Counted from the first letter of the stretch, positions 38,801 through 46,633 are shown. The stretch: DNA of 64,000 nucleotides from Lagopus muta (GCF_023343835.1 NC_064438.1:56072578-56136577), one strand, 5' to 3'. Notes: generated by a model not told the origin, from the letters alone. Numbers and translations: made by a program.

Positions 38801-39125
38801 ATTTCTGCATCCACCAAACTGCTGTGCATTTCAGGAAGGGTTTCAGATTTCCCTGGCAGGTCTTTGCTGTGCATGTTGTGAAGCTGCAGTGTGCCCATAG
38901 GGGGTTTGCCATTAGCTTGTTTCGTGTGCCCTTGCAGTGCTGGTTTGTAGAGCAGACACCAGTTGCTTCTGAGTGCTTATTTCCCACTGATTTCTCCCAT
39001 AGCCCATGCTGGATGCTGAGCTTCCCTTCACTCCAGTCAAGAACAACGTCCAGAAGTTCACAGCAGCTGAAAGGTTCAGTGACCTGATTGTATTTTCTCC
39101 TCTTTCTCCCTCTGGAGAAAAATGA
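20575..39125 (+). CDS. DLGAP5: DLGAP5 (HURP), complete copy, 18 coding exons
   Basis: DLGAP5/HURP bundles and stabilises kinetochore microtubules in mitosis. In vertebrates it is an importin-beta/Ran-regulated cargo and an Aurora A substrate. Joining the 18 exons listed below gives 815 codons with no stop, close to the human length of 846. The N-terminal half is basic. It contains a charged helix (about residues 88-120, with [20 protein letters not shown]) and the ITRSKAK block of exon 4, the part that binds microtubules in HURP. The C-terminal half carries the GKAP family domain, including [14 protein letters not shown] (exon 8), [15 protein letters not shown] (exons 10-11), [13 protein letters not shown] and [11 protein letters not shown] (exon 12), and [16 protein letters not shown] (exon 14). 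The start ATG (20,575) is the first in frame after the exon 2 acceptor. Exon 8 is crossed by the left edge of the 18.4-kb duplication. A poly(A) signal follows at 39,146. Confidence 0.93.
21848..22335 (-). mobile_element. CR1 LINE fragment in DLGAP5 intron 2
   Basis: It begins TAGAATTCTAGCATGGCCTG and runs through the CR1 3' region to CTCTGGACCCGCTCT. On the minus strand it retains the C-terminal ORF2 signature ([19 protein letters not shown]). It ends about 123 bp before the exon 3 acceptor. Confidence 0.95.
22459..22667 (+). CDS. DLGAP5: DLGAP5 exon 3
   Basis: The acceptor is TTTACCTCAG|AACAATC and the donor is GAAAAG|GTAATG. It encodes the charged helix and the [10 protein letters not shown] motif conserved in HURP. 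Confidence 0.93.
23114..23206 (+). CDS. DLGAP5: DLGAP5 exon 4
   Basis: The acceptor is GTTTCCAG|GCAGCT. The donor ACG|GTTTGT is weak but canonical GT. It encodes 31 residues including [13 protein letters not shown]. Confidence 0.88.
24769..24853 (+). CDS. DLGAP5: DLGAP5 exon 5
   Basis: The acceptor is TTCCTTTGTAG|GTCTGT and the donor is GGCAAAG|GTATGA. It encodes a short basic, weakly conserved linker ([20 protein letters not shown]). Both phases fit the neighbouring exons. Confidence 0.8.
26765..26851 (+). mobile_element. CR1 LINE 3' end in DLGAP5 intron 5
   Basis: It ends in CCCTTCCAACCCAAGGCATT followed by CTATGATTCTA, the CR1 3' tail on the plus strand. It is a short truncated copy. Confidence 0.9.
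26978..27076 (+). CDS. DLGAP5: DLGAP5 exon 6
   Basis: The acceptor is TATTTCTTAG|TGTTGC and the donor is ACTG|GTAAGT. The Ala/Arg-rich peptide [18 protein letters not shown] resembles the LRMTRSA-type segment of HURP. Confidence 0.87.
28132..28202 (+). CDS. DLGAP5: DLGAP5 exon 7
   Basis: The acceptor is TTCCTCTTCAG|GTAACA and the donor is ATAGAG|GTAGGT. It encodes a lysine-rich linker ([20 protein letters not shown]). Phases are consistent on both sides. Confidence 0.85.
29391..29612 (-). mobile_element. CR1 LINE fragment in DLGAP5 intron 7
   Basis: It begins ATCACAGAATCACAGAATGG and runs through AGGGTTGGAAGGGACCTC and the CAGGGCCACCAACCTCCAC block. Reverse CR1 orientation. Confidence 0.94.
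30064..30329 (+). CDS. DLGAP5: DLGAP5 exon 8 (contains duplication edge)
   Basis: The acceptor is CTTTTGTGCAG|ATAATT and the donor is CCAGT|GTAAGA. It encodes residues 267-355, with the conserved [19 protein letters not shown] and [14 protein letters not shown]. The repeated unit starts at 30,159, just before the codon for residue 299. Confidence 0.93.
30572..30690 (+). CDS. DLGAP5: DLGAP5 exon 9
   Basis: The acceptor is TTTTTCCCCTTAG|TAATAC and the donor is GAGAAG|GTATCA. It encodes a poorly conserved acidic linker. The second-copy equivalent is 48,957-49,075. Confidence 0.87.
30773..30902 (+). CDS. DLGAP5: DLGAP5 exon 10
   Basis: The acceptor is ATATTTCTCAG|CACACG and the donor is TTTCAG|GTTTGT. 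It ends in the conserved HDVPYFR motif that opens the GKAP core. Confidence 0.9.
31273..31358 (+). CDS. DLGAP5: DLGAP5 exon 11
   Basis: The acceptor is TTTATTTTAAG|AAACAT and the donor is GAGGATG|GTAAGA. It encodes [10 protein letters not shown] and [12 protein letters not shown], strongly conserved in the GKAP family. Confidence 0.93.
31815..31975 (+). CDS. DLGAP5: DLGAP5 exon 12
   Basis: The acceptor is TTACCATCAG|CTAAAG and the donor is TTTCAG|GTATGT. This is the most conserved part of the GKAP domain, with [26 protein letters not shown] and [12 protein letters not shown]. Confidence 0.95.
32277..32345 (-). mobile_element. CR1 LINE 3' end fragment in DLGAP5 intron 12
   Basis: ACACAGAATCACAGAATTGT is followed by GACCTCTAGAGATCATGGAG and TCCAACCCC, the reverse CR1 tail. 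The second copy is at 50,662-50,730. Confidence 0.85.
32498..32590 (+). CDS. DLGAP5: DLGAP5 exon 13
   Basis: The acceptor is GATTTCCAATAG|ATTGAA and the donor is GTCAAG|GTACGT. It encodes 31 residues starting [14 protein letters not shown], the end of the GKAP core. Confidence 0.92.
33168..33533 (-). mobile_element. CR1 LINE fragment in DLGAP5 intron 13
   Basis: It starts AGAATCCTAGAATGGCCTGG and runs through the CR1 3' region to GGAGCCTTCTCTTCTCCAAG. Reverse orientation. The second copy is at 51,553-51,918. Confidence 0.95.
34109..34328 (+). CDS. DLGAP5: DLGAP5 exon 14
   Basis: The acceptor is TTTCTATTTCAG|AAGCAG and the donor is TTTCCAG|GTGGGT. It encodes the [19 protein letters not shown] helix and [17 protein letters not shown], both conserved. 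Confidence 0.94.
35346..35577 (+). CDS. DLGAP5: DLGAP5 exon 15
   Basis: The acceptor is GCTCTTTTTCAG|GTTCAC and the donor is GAACAAAG|GTAGCC. It encodes a fast-evolving Ser/Thr/Pro-rich segment beginning [13 protein letters not shown]. The frame is intact and both phases fit. Confidence 0.87.
35926..35983 (+). CDS. DLGAP5: DLGAP5 exon 16
   Basis: The acceptor is TTTCTCTTTCAG|CATTTC and the donor is ACCTGG|GTAAGT. It encodes a short segment, [20 protein letters not shown]. Confidence 0.82.
37515..37626 (+). CDS. DLGAP5: DLGAP5 exon 17
   Basis: The acceptor is GTTTTTTCAG|GTGCTG and the donor is GAGAAGG|GTACGT. It is an acidic segment with DDMEEMEL and TMCSPEK; the latter resembles the SSPEK motif of mammalian HURP. 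Confidence 0.87.
38059..38108 (+). CDS. DLGAP5: DLGAP5 exon 18
   Basis: The acceptor is CTTATTTTTCAG|ACATTT and the donor is GATACA|GTAAGT. It encodes 17 residues, [17 protein letters not shown]. Confidence 0.82.
39003..39125 (+). CDS. DLGAP5: DLGAP5 exon 19 (last)
   Basis: The acceptor is TTTCTCCCATAG|CCCATG and the stop is TGA at 39,123-39,125. The ending [16 protein letters not shown] matches the conserved HURP C-terminus pattern. Confidence 0.92.
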   Translation, partial: PMLDAELPFTPVKNNVQKFTAAERFSDLIVFSPLSPSGEK

Positions 39126-39145
39126 ATGACTGGAAATTTGAAATG

Positions 39146-39151
39146 AATAAA
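39146..39151 (+). terminator. DLGAP5: DLGAP5 poly(A) signal AATAAA
   Basis: A canonical AATAAA lies 21 bp after the stop codon, implying a very short 3' UTR. The second copy is at 57,531-57,536. Confidence 0.75.
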
Positions 39152-39171
39152 TTCTATTCAGTAGAAAACAG

Positions 39172-41634
39172 AAGCTGTCTGGAACACCATCTGCAACCCC
39201 TGAGCTGTGTTCTTTGTGACACCTGTGCTATTTTTGAGTGGAACTTGGTAGAAAACTTGGTAACATTTCTGCTGTGAGCAGTGGTGCAGTCACTGCACTG
39301 TGCATATTGCTGTGCAGTTTGCTGGCTTTACCTCCTGCATCCAATGAAATATTCTGAAATATTCTTATTTGTTTATAATTTCATGTATTTCTTGTCTCAG
39401 AGTTATAAAACTGTCCACCTTAATTCTCTTCTGTCTTGGCTTTAATTACTTTGTGAGTTGTTTTTATGAGATGGGATATGGGTTGTGTAACAGACATGTT
39501 CCATTAGCTGCTCCTATCTCCATTTGTGATGAGGGCACCTCCAGAGGTGCCTGTTATCTACCCCAAAGCACTGTTTTGTATTCAGTGCTGTTGCAGCCTT
39601 TAGCTCCAGTACTCTGTGCATTAACTGCACCTAATCAGCAGATGGGATGAGGTTAGATTCTTTCCTTTCCTGTGGGATTTTTCCTATTGCCTAACAATCA
39701 CTTGCTTGAATTTCTGCTGTTAACGAAGCATTTCAAAACCAGATAATATCTATTCCTTACAGTGTGTTAATAGGGATGGATTTTTGAAGATGCTCAGTGC
39801 TGAGCTGTGTCATTAAGTACCTTCAAGCTAAATTCCATTTTCTTTTTCATCTGGCAGTCCCTTAACCACTCTCCTTGAACGTTTGGCTGTTAACCTCAGC
39901 TTCCTCTTGCATCTTTCTCTCATCTGGACTAATCTATTTAAGCACAAGGAGTGTGCCAGTTCCTGCTACTCCAACATGGAGTTTATATGTAGTAGAATAC
40001 CTCCAGTTCTTATATTTTTAAGAGGTGCCTGATCAGCCTGCTTCTTGTGATGCTGTTCCTTGTGTGCTGCACACATTCTTCCACTGGCCTTTATTGTCAG
40101 CTGAGCAAATGCCACACAAACCCTTCAGCAGAAGGCATTGTTGTTACATCTGGGGCTTTGTTGTTTGACTGCAGTTCTGACTTGGAAGTTGTGTACTGAT
40201 AGCACTGAAATAAATGGAGGAAGCTGACCTGACCCAGGTTAATGTGCTGGAATGAACTTTTGGTTTTATAGATAGCTTCAAAAAGATAAAAGGCAAGTCA
40301 GTAAGAGCTCTTCACAGAATGGCCCGGGTTGGAAGAGACCTCAAGGATCACAAAGCTCCAACCCCCCACCACAGGCTGGGCCACCAACCTCCACATTTCA
40401 CAGCAGCCCAGGCTGCCCAGGGCCCCATCCAACCTGGCCTTCAACACCTCCAGGGATGGACGGGGCATCACAGCCTCTCTGGGCAGCTGTTCCAGCACCT
40501 CACCACTCTCACAGCACACAACTTCCCCCTGACATCCAACCTCCATCTGCCCTCCCTCAACTTCAAGCCATTTCCCCTTGTCTTACTGTTATCCACCCTT
40601 TCAAAGAGTTGCCCCCCTCTTTATAGGCTCCCTTTAGGTACTGAAGGCCGTACTTCTCAGTGTTCAGAGCTGCAATGAATAGTGGTAACAGTGGCTCTAC
40701 TAGTGGTGTGCCTGTCCTAGGCAAGAACTTTGAACATTGGGGTTGTTGTTTGGCAACTCCATGGATAAATGAAGCAACTGTTACAAAAGGCTGTGGGATG
40801 TGTTGGAGAGATCCTAAACAACTCCAGTAGTGGCTCTTACGTTGTTGTTCTGCAGACAAGACTGGAAGAATGTTCCCTCTTCTGTGAGTCATACTTGATT
40901 TACCAGCGTGACTCATGTGCTGAGCTTGCCAGTAAACCTCCACCCCACCCCTGAAACTGCTCTTGGCTGATGGAGAAGTGCTGAGGTGGGAGAAGAACCA
41001 CAGGGCTCATGCTCTGTGTGCTGGGGGGTGCAATGTATGTAAGGAGTGCATCTCCCTCGGGTTGGAAGTGTGACAAGGATATGCAGATTTAGGCCACTCT
41101 AAGCAGCTGTGCAGGCAAAACAAGAAATGGAGAAGGGGGGCAGTTTTGCTTCCTCCAGCCTTAACTCTGAGCCCCCTCCTGAAATGCCTTGTCTGATCCT
41201 GACCAGAACACTTGAGCTTTCAGTGTTCTCTGGTGTTGCTTAGTTGCTTAGGTCACTGAAGTGGCACTTTGTCACTTATGCACAAACCTTCCCAGCCTGG
41301 CTATGCAATTCCTATTCTCCTGTTCCCCCTTTAGAGAGAACCAAAGCACCACTTTGCAGCACTACTTTGATACAGGAATGACTGCTCTACTAACAGAGGA
41401 ACTGAGGCTAAAACATTGATCAGTTATCTGGGACTTCCAGCAGTAATCTTCAGCCCTATCTTAACTCATTCACAGGACAACTGCCTGTAGGCTACATACA
41501 GCTTTCCCACATATTCTTCCTGCAAATCAGAAATGATTCATAGTCATTATCCTCTGGCAGAGGTTCAAATTCTAAAGCAAGAATTCGGCTTCTTCCACAT
41601 CCAAATACAGCTTGCATCTTAACCAAAACCAAAT
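39172..41634. other. Spacer between convergent DLGAP5 and LGALS3
   Basis: No gene is visible apart from one CR1 fragment (40,313-40,660). The two genes end tail-to-tail about 2.5 kb apart. The spacer recurs at 57,557-60,019. Confidence 0.6.
40313..40660 (-). mobile_element. CR1 LINE fragment, reverse orientation
   Basis: TCACAGAATGGCCCGGGTTG is followed by GAAGAGACCTCAAGGATCAC and the CCAACCTCCACATTTCAC block. It is of the same subfamily as 6,190 and 45,455. The second copy is at 58,698-59,045. Confidence 0.94.
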
Positions 41635-41651
41635 TTTACTTGTGAAAATGC

Positions 41652-41657
41652 TTTATT
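41652..41657 (-). terminator. LGALS3: LGALS3 poly(A) signal AATAAA
   Basis: TTTATT on the plus strand is AATAAA on the gene strand, 85 bp after the stop codon. Cleavage is expected near 41,630. The second copy is at 60,037-60,042. Confidence 0.75.
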
Positions 41658-41741
41658 GCTTCAAAATAATCAGACAGGAAGGCACTCCTGTTACAATTCT
41701 CTGAAGAGTGCTAGACTTGTGTTAAAGGCACAGCTTGCTAA

Positions 41742-41897
41742 TTAAATCATGGAGGTGAAAACGCTGGTGAGAGTGATGTCCCCAGCAATGCAGAGCTTGG
41801 TGATCTCATTCAGCTTCTTCTCACGGAAGCCGTACTGCAGCAGGTGAGCATCGTTCACTGCTACCTTGAAGTGATCCCCCTCACAGAGCACCTGGAG
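41742..41897 (-). CDS. LGALS3: LGALS3 exon 6 (last coding)
   Basis: The acceptor on the gene strand is TTCTCTTTCAG|CTCCAG. It encodes 51 residues, with [15 protein letters not shown] and KLNEITKL conserved in galectin-3, and stop TAA at 41,742-41,744. Confidence 0.95.
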   Translation of the reverse strand, partial: LQVLCEGDHFKVAVNDAHLLQYGFREKKLNEITKLCIAGDITLTSVFTSMI

Positions 41898-43873
41898 CTG
41901 AAAGAGAAATGCAAAGTGAGCCAAATTGGAACCATCAGCTGCAGGAACACCAGTGACCTTTGCCTTCCCCAGAGCCCTGCTGTGCTCATCTTCCTTGATG
42001 ATTCAGCTGCAGTGTCTGTCCCATGACTACGCCTTTCAAGCAGCATGAAATGCAGGGAGGGCAGAGTGCACCCGTTTGTTTGGCAGGAGAAACAGACTGG
42101 GGAGAGAGCTGGAATGCACTGCAGGTTTTAGGAGGAAGTTCTTCAGCCAGAGGGTGGTGAGGCACTGGCACAGGTTGCCCAAGGAGGCTGTGGATGCCCC
42201 ATCCCTGCAGGCATTCAAGGCCAGGCTGGATGTGGCTCTGGGCAGCCTGGGCTGCTGGTTGGTGACCTGCACACAGCAAGGGGTTGGAACTGGATGAGCA
42301 CTGTGCTCCTTTGCAACCCAGGCCATGCTGTGATTCTGTGACAATGGATGCCTTACAGCAACCTGCCCAATAGCTGCTGCACAATAACAGCACCAGTAGG
42401 GAGAATGCAATAAGAAATGGGAATAACAGATTTTTTTTTAATTTCTTTTCTCCATTGTTACCTTGAAGGGGGCTCCAGGTTCAAATGGAAATCTAGGAGC
42501 TGTTCTCTCCTCTTTTCCCCAGCTGTTGTGGAACATTGAGTTACAGACGATGACCCTTTTGCGGTCTTCCTTGAAACGGGGGTTAAAGTGGAAGGCAATG
42601 TCTTGCCCCCTCTTGAAATCCAGTGAAAACCTGCAAAGGCAATAATCTGTGAGCTGCTTTTTCTGCAGAAGACACGAGCTGTCTCCCAGGGCTGCTGGAA
42701 AGCAGCAGCAAGCGGACAAAAATGCACAGGGCCCACTGGGTAACAACAGGGCAGTTCTGGAGGATTTGCATGGTCGTTTTGAGTCCCGTTTGATTTCACA
42801 GAAGGTGGGTGCTATTCAGAAAGTGAACTCTGCCCCTTAACGCTATCGCAACCCATCCGTACCTGCTGGGGTTTGGGTTCACAGTCCCCGTGATGGTTAT
42901 GAGCATGCGAGGCATGAGTCCTGCTGGTAGAGGAAGATCGTAGGGGACTTTCTGGAGAGGACAGAGATTTTGGTGTTAGCAGAACAGCATGTTGGTGAGC
43001 AGCACAGGCCTGACGGTCAGGCAGGGGCTGGGTGTTGGTGTGACAGCAGTGTGGCTGCTCATGCAGCTCCTAAAGACACACACCCCAGGTGCCACCCACA
43101 GCCGAGCACAACGAGCAACCAGAGAAAGCAAAAGCTTTCAAATATGTCTGAGCTGTTACCAGTGGAGCAGCTGGTGCTCCGGAGAATGGTGCAGCTGGTC
43201 CTCCAGAATAGGGTCCTGCTGCTGCTGGTCCTCCCGGATAAGGCCCTGGTGGTCCTCCAGGGAATGGTCCGGGCGGTCCATGATGTGGTCCAGGTGGTCC
43301 ATGATGCGGACCAGGTGGTCCATGATGCGGTCCCGGTCCCCCAGGGTATCCGGGGTATGCCGGGAAGGCCCCAGGACCTGGGGGCTGGTTCCAGCCCTGG
43401 GTTGGGGGGGCACCAGGGTTGTGAGTAGGCAGGGCGTCAGAGAGCTGGGGATGGAGGGGAGAGTAGGAGGAGAAAGACAGGCAGCATCCGGTAGGGCTGC
43501 CAGCACCTGGCCTTCATGGCCTGCGCGACGCCAAGCGCTGCGTCTGAAACGGCCAGGAGCCCCAGTGGTGCTGAGAGCCCAAAAGTCCCTTAATGCTCCT
43601 TGATTGGTGTTACATGGATTGGTAACAACGCGGAATCGTAGAATCACAAAATCATTAAGGTTGGAAAAGACTTCAGAATCACCATTCTCACTGCCCACAT
43701 CCCTCACAACGCATCCCCACGGTTCCTAAACGCCTCCAGGGATGATTTCCTCACTGCTCCCTGGGCAGCTGGGCCAAGTCCCACCACAAGTCCCCACCTT
43801 CACGCAATGACCACCATGGGGCCCCTGTGTGTTTGTTCAAGAAATCAATACTCACAGAGAAACCGTCCGACAT
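41742..43873 (-). CDS. LGALS3: LGALS3 (galectin-3), first copy, 5 coding exons
   Basis: Galectin-3 is the chimera-type galectin. It binds beta-galactosides through one C-terminal CRD and oligomerises through a Pro/Gly-rich N-terminal domain, acting in cytosol, nucleus and outside the cell after non-classical secretion. Coding exons in gene order are 43,873-43,856, 43,444-43,160, 42,951-42,863, 42,630-42,462 and 41,897-41,742. They join into 238 residues plus stop. Residues 1-6 are MSDGFS, with Ser6 at the position phosphorylated in mammals. Residues 7-101 are the Pro/Gly/His-rich domain. The CRD (about 103-238) keeps the sugar-binding set HFNPRF (145-150), VIVCNS (157-162) and WGKEER (168-173). 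It ends TSVFTSMI. There is no signal peptide, as expected for a galectin. The Pro/Gly/His-rich domain looks short for the family. Confidence 0.95.
42110..42343 (+). mobile_element. CR1 LINE fragment in LGALS3 intron 5
   Basis: It lies on the plus strand, carrying the C-terminal ORF2 signature [19 protein letters not shown] and ending GGCCATGCTGTGATTCTGTG. It is antisense to LGALS3. The second copy is at 60,495-60,728. Confidence 0.95.
42462..42630 (-). CDS. LGALS3: LGALS3 exon 5 (core of sugar-binding domain)
   Basis: The acceptor is CCTTTGCAG|GTTTTC and the donor is TTCAAG|GTAACA on the gene strand. It encodes residues 132-187 with all the galectin signature residues (His145, Asn147, Arg149, Asn161, Trp168, Glu171). 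Confidence 0.95.
42863..42951 (-). CDS. LGALS3: LGALS3 exon 4
   Basis: The acceptor is CTCTCCAG|AAAGTC and the donor is AGCAG|GTACGG on the gene strand. It encodes [19 protein letters not shown] and the following strand, the start of the CRD. Confidence 0.94.
43160..43444 (-). CDS. LGALS3: LGALS3 exon 3 (Pro/Gly/His-rich domain)
   Basis: The acceptor is CCATCCCCAG|CTCTCT and the donor is CCACTG|GTAACA on the gene strand. It encodes residues 7-101: [14 protein letters not shown], then PGG-type repeats and three tandem GPHHGPP units from a 21-bp DNA repeat. Confidence 0.94.
43275..43337. repeat. LGALS3: 21-bp coding minisatellite, three units
   Basis: Three tandem units of a GGTCCATGATGYGG-containing 21-mer on the plus strand encode GPHHGPP three times on the minus strand. 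The units differ by a few bases. The second copy is at 61,660-61,722. Confidence 0.85.
43635..43790 (-). mobile_element. CR1 LINE fragment in LGALS3 intron 2
   Basis: GTAGAATCACAAAATCATTA is followed by AGGTTGGAAAAGACTTCAGA and the CGCCTCCAGGGATGATTTCC block, the reverse CR1 3' end. The second copy is at 62,020-62,175. Confidence 0.87.
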
Positions 43874-43878
43874 TTTTC
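43856..43878 (-). CDS. LGALS3: LGALS3 exon 2 (start codon exon)
   Basis: This 23-bp exon has acceptor TTTTTGTTGTAG|GAAAAATG and donor TTCTCT|GTGAGT on the gene strand. The ATG at 43,873-43,871 gives MSDGFS and joins in frame to LSDAL of exon 3. Such a tiny start exon is typical of galectin-3. Confidence 0.92.
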
Positions 43879-44600
43879 CTACAACAAAAAGGAGATCGTG
43901 AGGTCATTTTGTGCCCCTCCCAGGTTACACGGCTGTTTGTGGTTCATCACCTCCATCATAACCGCTGCTGGGCCCAGAGGTGCCACAGAATCCCAAACCC
44001 AAAGGCCCAGCCTGCAGCTGGGATGGGATGGGAGAGGAGGGGTCCTACAGGGGGACCCCCTGTGCTGTTCCTATGGGAGACGTGTGGTCTGCAGTGGGGT
44101 TTGCAGCCACCCCAAAAGGCGAAGCTGCGCCATGCAGAAATGCTGCGGCCCGGGGCTGAATGCCTGCTATCAAAGAGTGCATTCATAAACCAAGAGAGGA
44201 GAAAGAAAAAACAAACAAACAGGGAGAGGCAGAAATGGGAGGGAAAAAGGAAAATTCCAAAGGGAAAGCAGAGAAGTCTAATTCTCTTCAAATGAAACAC
44301 TGAGCAACACAAAGGTCTGAGTGAACCTGCTTCAGCAATACGGAAATCACGCCGAGTTTCCCCAGCACCAAACCCTTCCCCCAGCAAAAGGCAGCACAGA
44401 GCCTGCGTGACTTCTAAGCAGTCCTGGAGCAATGACTTTCAGCTGCCCCAACCTGGCAGTGCAGATATTTGCCTTCTGCTTTTTCCACCCCTCTGCTTCC
44501 CAGGGTGCAGGACCCAGTGCTCCACTAACTGCAGGCAGCCCCAGCACAGCCAGGCAGGTGCCAACGAACCCCACGAGTTCTGAAAGTCCCACTTTATAAT

Positions 44601-44665
44601 TCGCAGAGCGGTTAAGGTTGGAAAAGACCCCCTAAGATGGCTGAGTCCAACCATCACGTCGGCTC
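44601..44665 (-). mobile_element. CR1 LINE 3' end fragment in LGALS3 intron 1
   Basis: GCAGAGCGGTTAAGGTTGGA is followed by AAAGACCCCCTAAGATGGCT and GAGTCCAACC, the reverse CR1 tail and diverged. The second copy is at 62,986-63,050. Confidence 0.7.
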
Positions 44666-44849
44666 CTGCCAGGCTCAGCCTTTGCCACGCATTGGGAAAC
44701 CATTTGGGAAAAGGATTTCGAAGCAAAGCAACCTCGATACGTGAAGGATGGTGGGCAAAGCCGTACAACCCAACTCGCCAAGGATGGGAGCTCTGTCCAA
44801 CCCCGGACCCCCAGTGCCAGCACTCAGCCCCTTCCCGGAGCTCCCTTAC

Positions 44850-45010
44850 CTGCAGGTGTCGGGCCGTGTAGCAGGGCCGGGTGTCGGGCTGCGCTCTGGG
44901 GCTGGGCAATATCCCCACCCATAGCTGCCCCAGCCCCGGGGCGGAGCACCGAGCAGAGCCCAGCCCCGCGGGCAGCACGGCACGAGGACACCCGCGGCGT
45001 CCCCTCCCAG
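44850..45010 (-). promoter_or_regulatory. LGALS3: LGALS3 exon 1 (non-coding) and GC-rich promoter
   Basis: On the gene strand a strong donor, ACCTGCAG|GTAAGG, closes a GC-rich 5' UTR exon at 44,850. The region up to about 45,010 is rich in CpG and GC-box-like motifs and lacks a clear TATA box. The start site is not resolved. Galectin-3 genes have a non-coding exon 1 followed by a tiny start-codon exon, as here. The second copy is at 63,235-63,395. Confidence 0.65.
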
Positions 45011-45112
45011 CTGTTAGGAATGCCACCCCACTGAACACGGAGGAATCGGATGCATTGAAGGTTCCAACTCACTGCTGGGCCATCGCCCATCCCGGCGGCG
45101 CCCGACGTGAGT

Positions 45113-45170
45113 CATAGGATCATAGAGCCATAAAACCACCGAGGTTGGAAAAAGACCTCAAAGATGGAGC
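45113..45170 (-). mobile_element. CR1 LINE 3' tail fragment
   Basis: ATAGGATCATAGAGCCATAA is followed by ACCACCGAGGTTGGAAAAAG and ACCTC, the reverse CR1 tail. It is short. The second copy is at 63,498-63,555. Confidence 0.82.
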
Positions 45171-45454
45171 AGCAGCTAACGCCCAGGAGCCCAGCACAGC
45201 ACGCTGAATCCACTCCTGGAGTGATGGCAGCGCTGCTTAAAGCGGGGTGAAAGGCAAAGATGTGCAGGAGTGCTGGAATGCTTTTGCTGTGCAGGCAGGC
45301 TGAGGGTGCAGCCCAGGACGGAGGGCTTTTCCAAGAGGTTCTGGTGTTTTTCATCTCCTGCTGCAAAAGTGTTGCAGCTTCAGTTACACAACAGACACAG
45401 TGTTACAAAAGCAGAAATGAAAACAGGAAACAGAACCCGAGCGTGGGTTCATTC

Positions 45455-45935
45455 ACAGAATCACGGAATGGCCCGGGTTGGAAGGGACCTCAAGGGTCAC
45501 GAAGCTCCAACCCCCCTGTGCCATGCAGGGCCACCAACCTCCACATTTCACAGCAGCCCAGGCTGCCCAGGGCCCCATCCAACCTGGCCTTCAACACCTC
45601 CAGGGATGGACGGGGCATCACAGCCTCTCTGGGCAGCTGTTCAGCACCTCACCACTCTCACAGCACACAACTTCCCCTGACATCCAACCTCCATCTGCCC
45701 TCCCTCAACTCCAAACCATTTCCCCTTGTCCTGCTGCCATCTCCCCTTTCCAAGAGCTGACTCCCCTCCTGTCTGCAGGCTCCCTTCAGGTACTGCAGGC
45801 TGCACTGAGCTCACCCCGCAGCCTTCTTTTCTCCAGGTTGAACAAGCCCAGCTCCCTCAGCCTGTCTTTGTAGGGGAGGTGCTCCAGTCCATCATTCATC
45901 TGAATGGGCTCAGAAAGCCTTTGCATGCAGTGCTG
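45455..45935 (-). mobile_element. CR1 LINE fragment, reverse orientation
   Basis: It begins TCACAGAATCACGGAATGGC and runs through the CR1 3' region for about 480 bp to GTGCTCCAGTCCATCATTCA. It is one of the longer copies here. Its second copy is cut by the window end. Confidence 0.95.
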
Positions 45936-46387
45936 TTGGGCAGCTGCAGCATCAAGGAACTGGAGAACTGATGGGTTGGACCACGAGGGCCAGAAACATT
46001 CTCCAAACACAACTTGCTTCCTCCTGAGTTTATCTGATGGCATCATTTTGTGGTAATCCAGAAACAAAAGCAGAGCTGATCTGTGGAGCTGAGTGCTCAC
46101 CCCACCCCTGGTGCTGTTTCACAGGACATCCTGGCACCACCCGCCCTAAGACAACACAGCACTCAGCGTTTCCCTTTGATAGGCTGCCCTGCAATCATCC
46201 ACAGAGCTTCAGTCTACTTAATTGTGTTTATTGAGGAGATTTCGTGTCATTGCCTCGTAGCAATATTTACTGTATGACTGCCATCTGGGTCAATTAACTG
46301 CATGCTCTGTTAGCTCAGGTTAAAAAGGGAGCAGAGGGCAAACAGGTTGCAGGTATGCTGAAGAACTGCACAAAACCAAGCAGAGGA

Positions 46388-46494
46388 TGCAGCTCTGGGC
46401 AGCCTGGGCTGCTGGTTGGTGACCCTGCACACAGCAGGGGATGGAACTGGATGAGCACTGTGCTCCTTTGCAACCCAGGCCGTTCTGTGATTGT
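46388..46494 (+). mobile_element. CR1 LINE 3' end fragment
   Basis: CTCTGGGCAGCCTGGGCTGC is followed by the TGCAACCCAGGCCGTTCTGT tail on the plus strand. It is a short truncated copy. Confidence 0.93.
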
Positions 46495-46633
46495 ACAAAA
46501 AATGAATTCAGAGACTGACCCAAAGCTCCTGTGCCCCTTTGCAGCCACCAGTGATCACAGGCTGGAATTACCAACCCCTTACCATCGGTCCCAGAATGCT
46601 CCACACTGACCTATAGCAAGACTTAATGCCTTA

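Noticed and set aside
43275-43337. Short direct repeats considered as a CRISPR-like array
   Set aside because: Units are contiguous without spacers, lie inside a vertebrate coding exon and encode a regular peptide repeat.
42970-43428. Plus-strand leucine-rich frame considered as the reported membrane or leucine-zipper galectin-3 insert
   Set aside because: It is on the opposite strand from LGALS3, so it cannot be part of a galectin-3 splice form.
43156-43707. Antisense and shifted frames over LGALS3 exon 3 (Leu/Val-rich or Asp/His-rich repeats)
   Set aside because: They mirror the 21-bp repeat of the real galectin-3 exon. The minus-strand frame with PGG/GPHHGPP, correct splice sites and in-frame joining is clearly the coding one.
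44439-45038. 199-codon minus-strand frame over LGALS3 exon 1
   Set aside because: It starts beyond the promoter and runs through the exon 1 donor into intron 1, with no recognisable domain. The galectin-3 start lies in exon 2.
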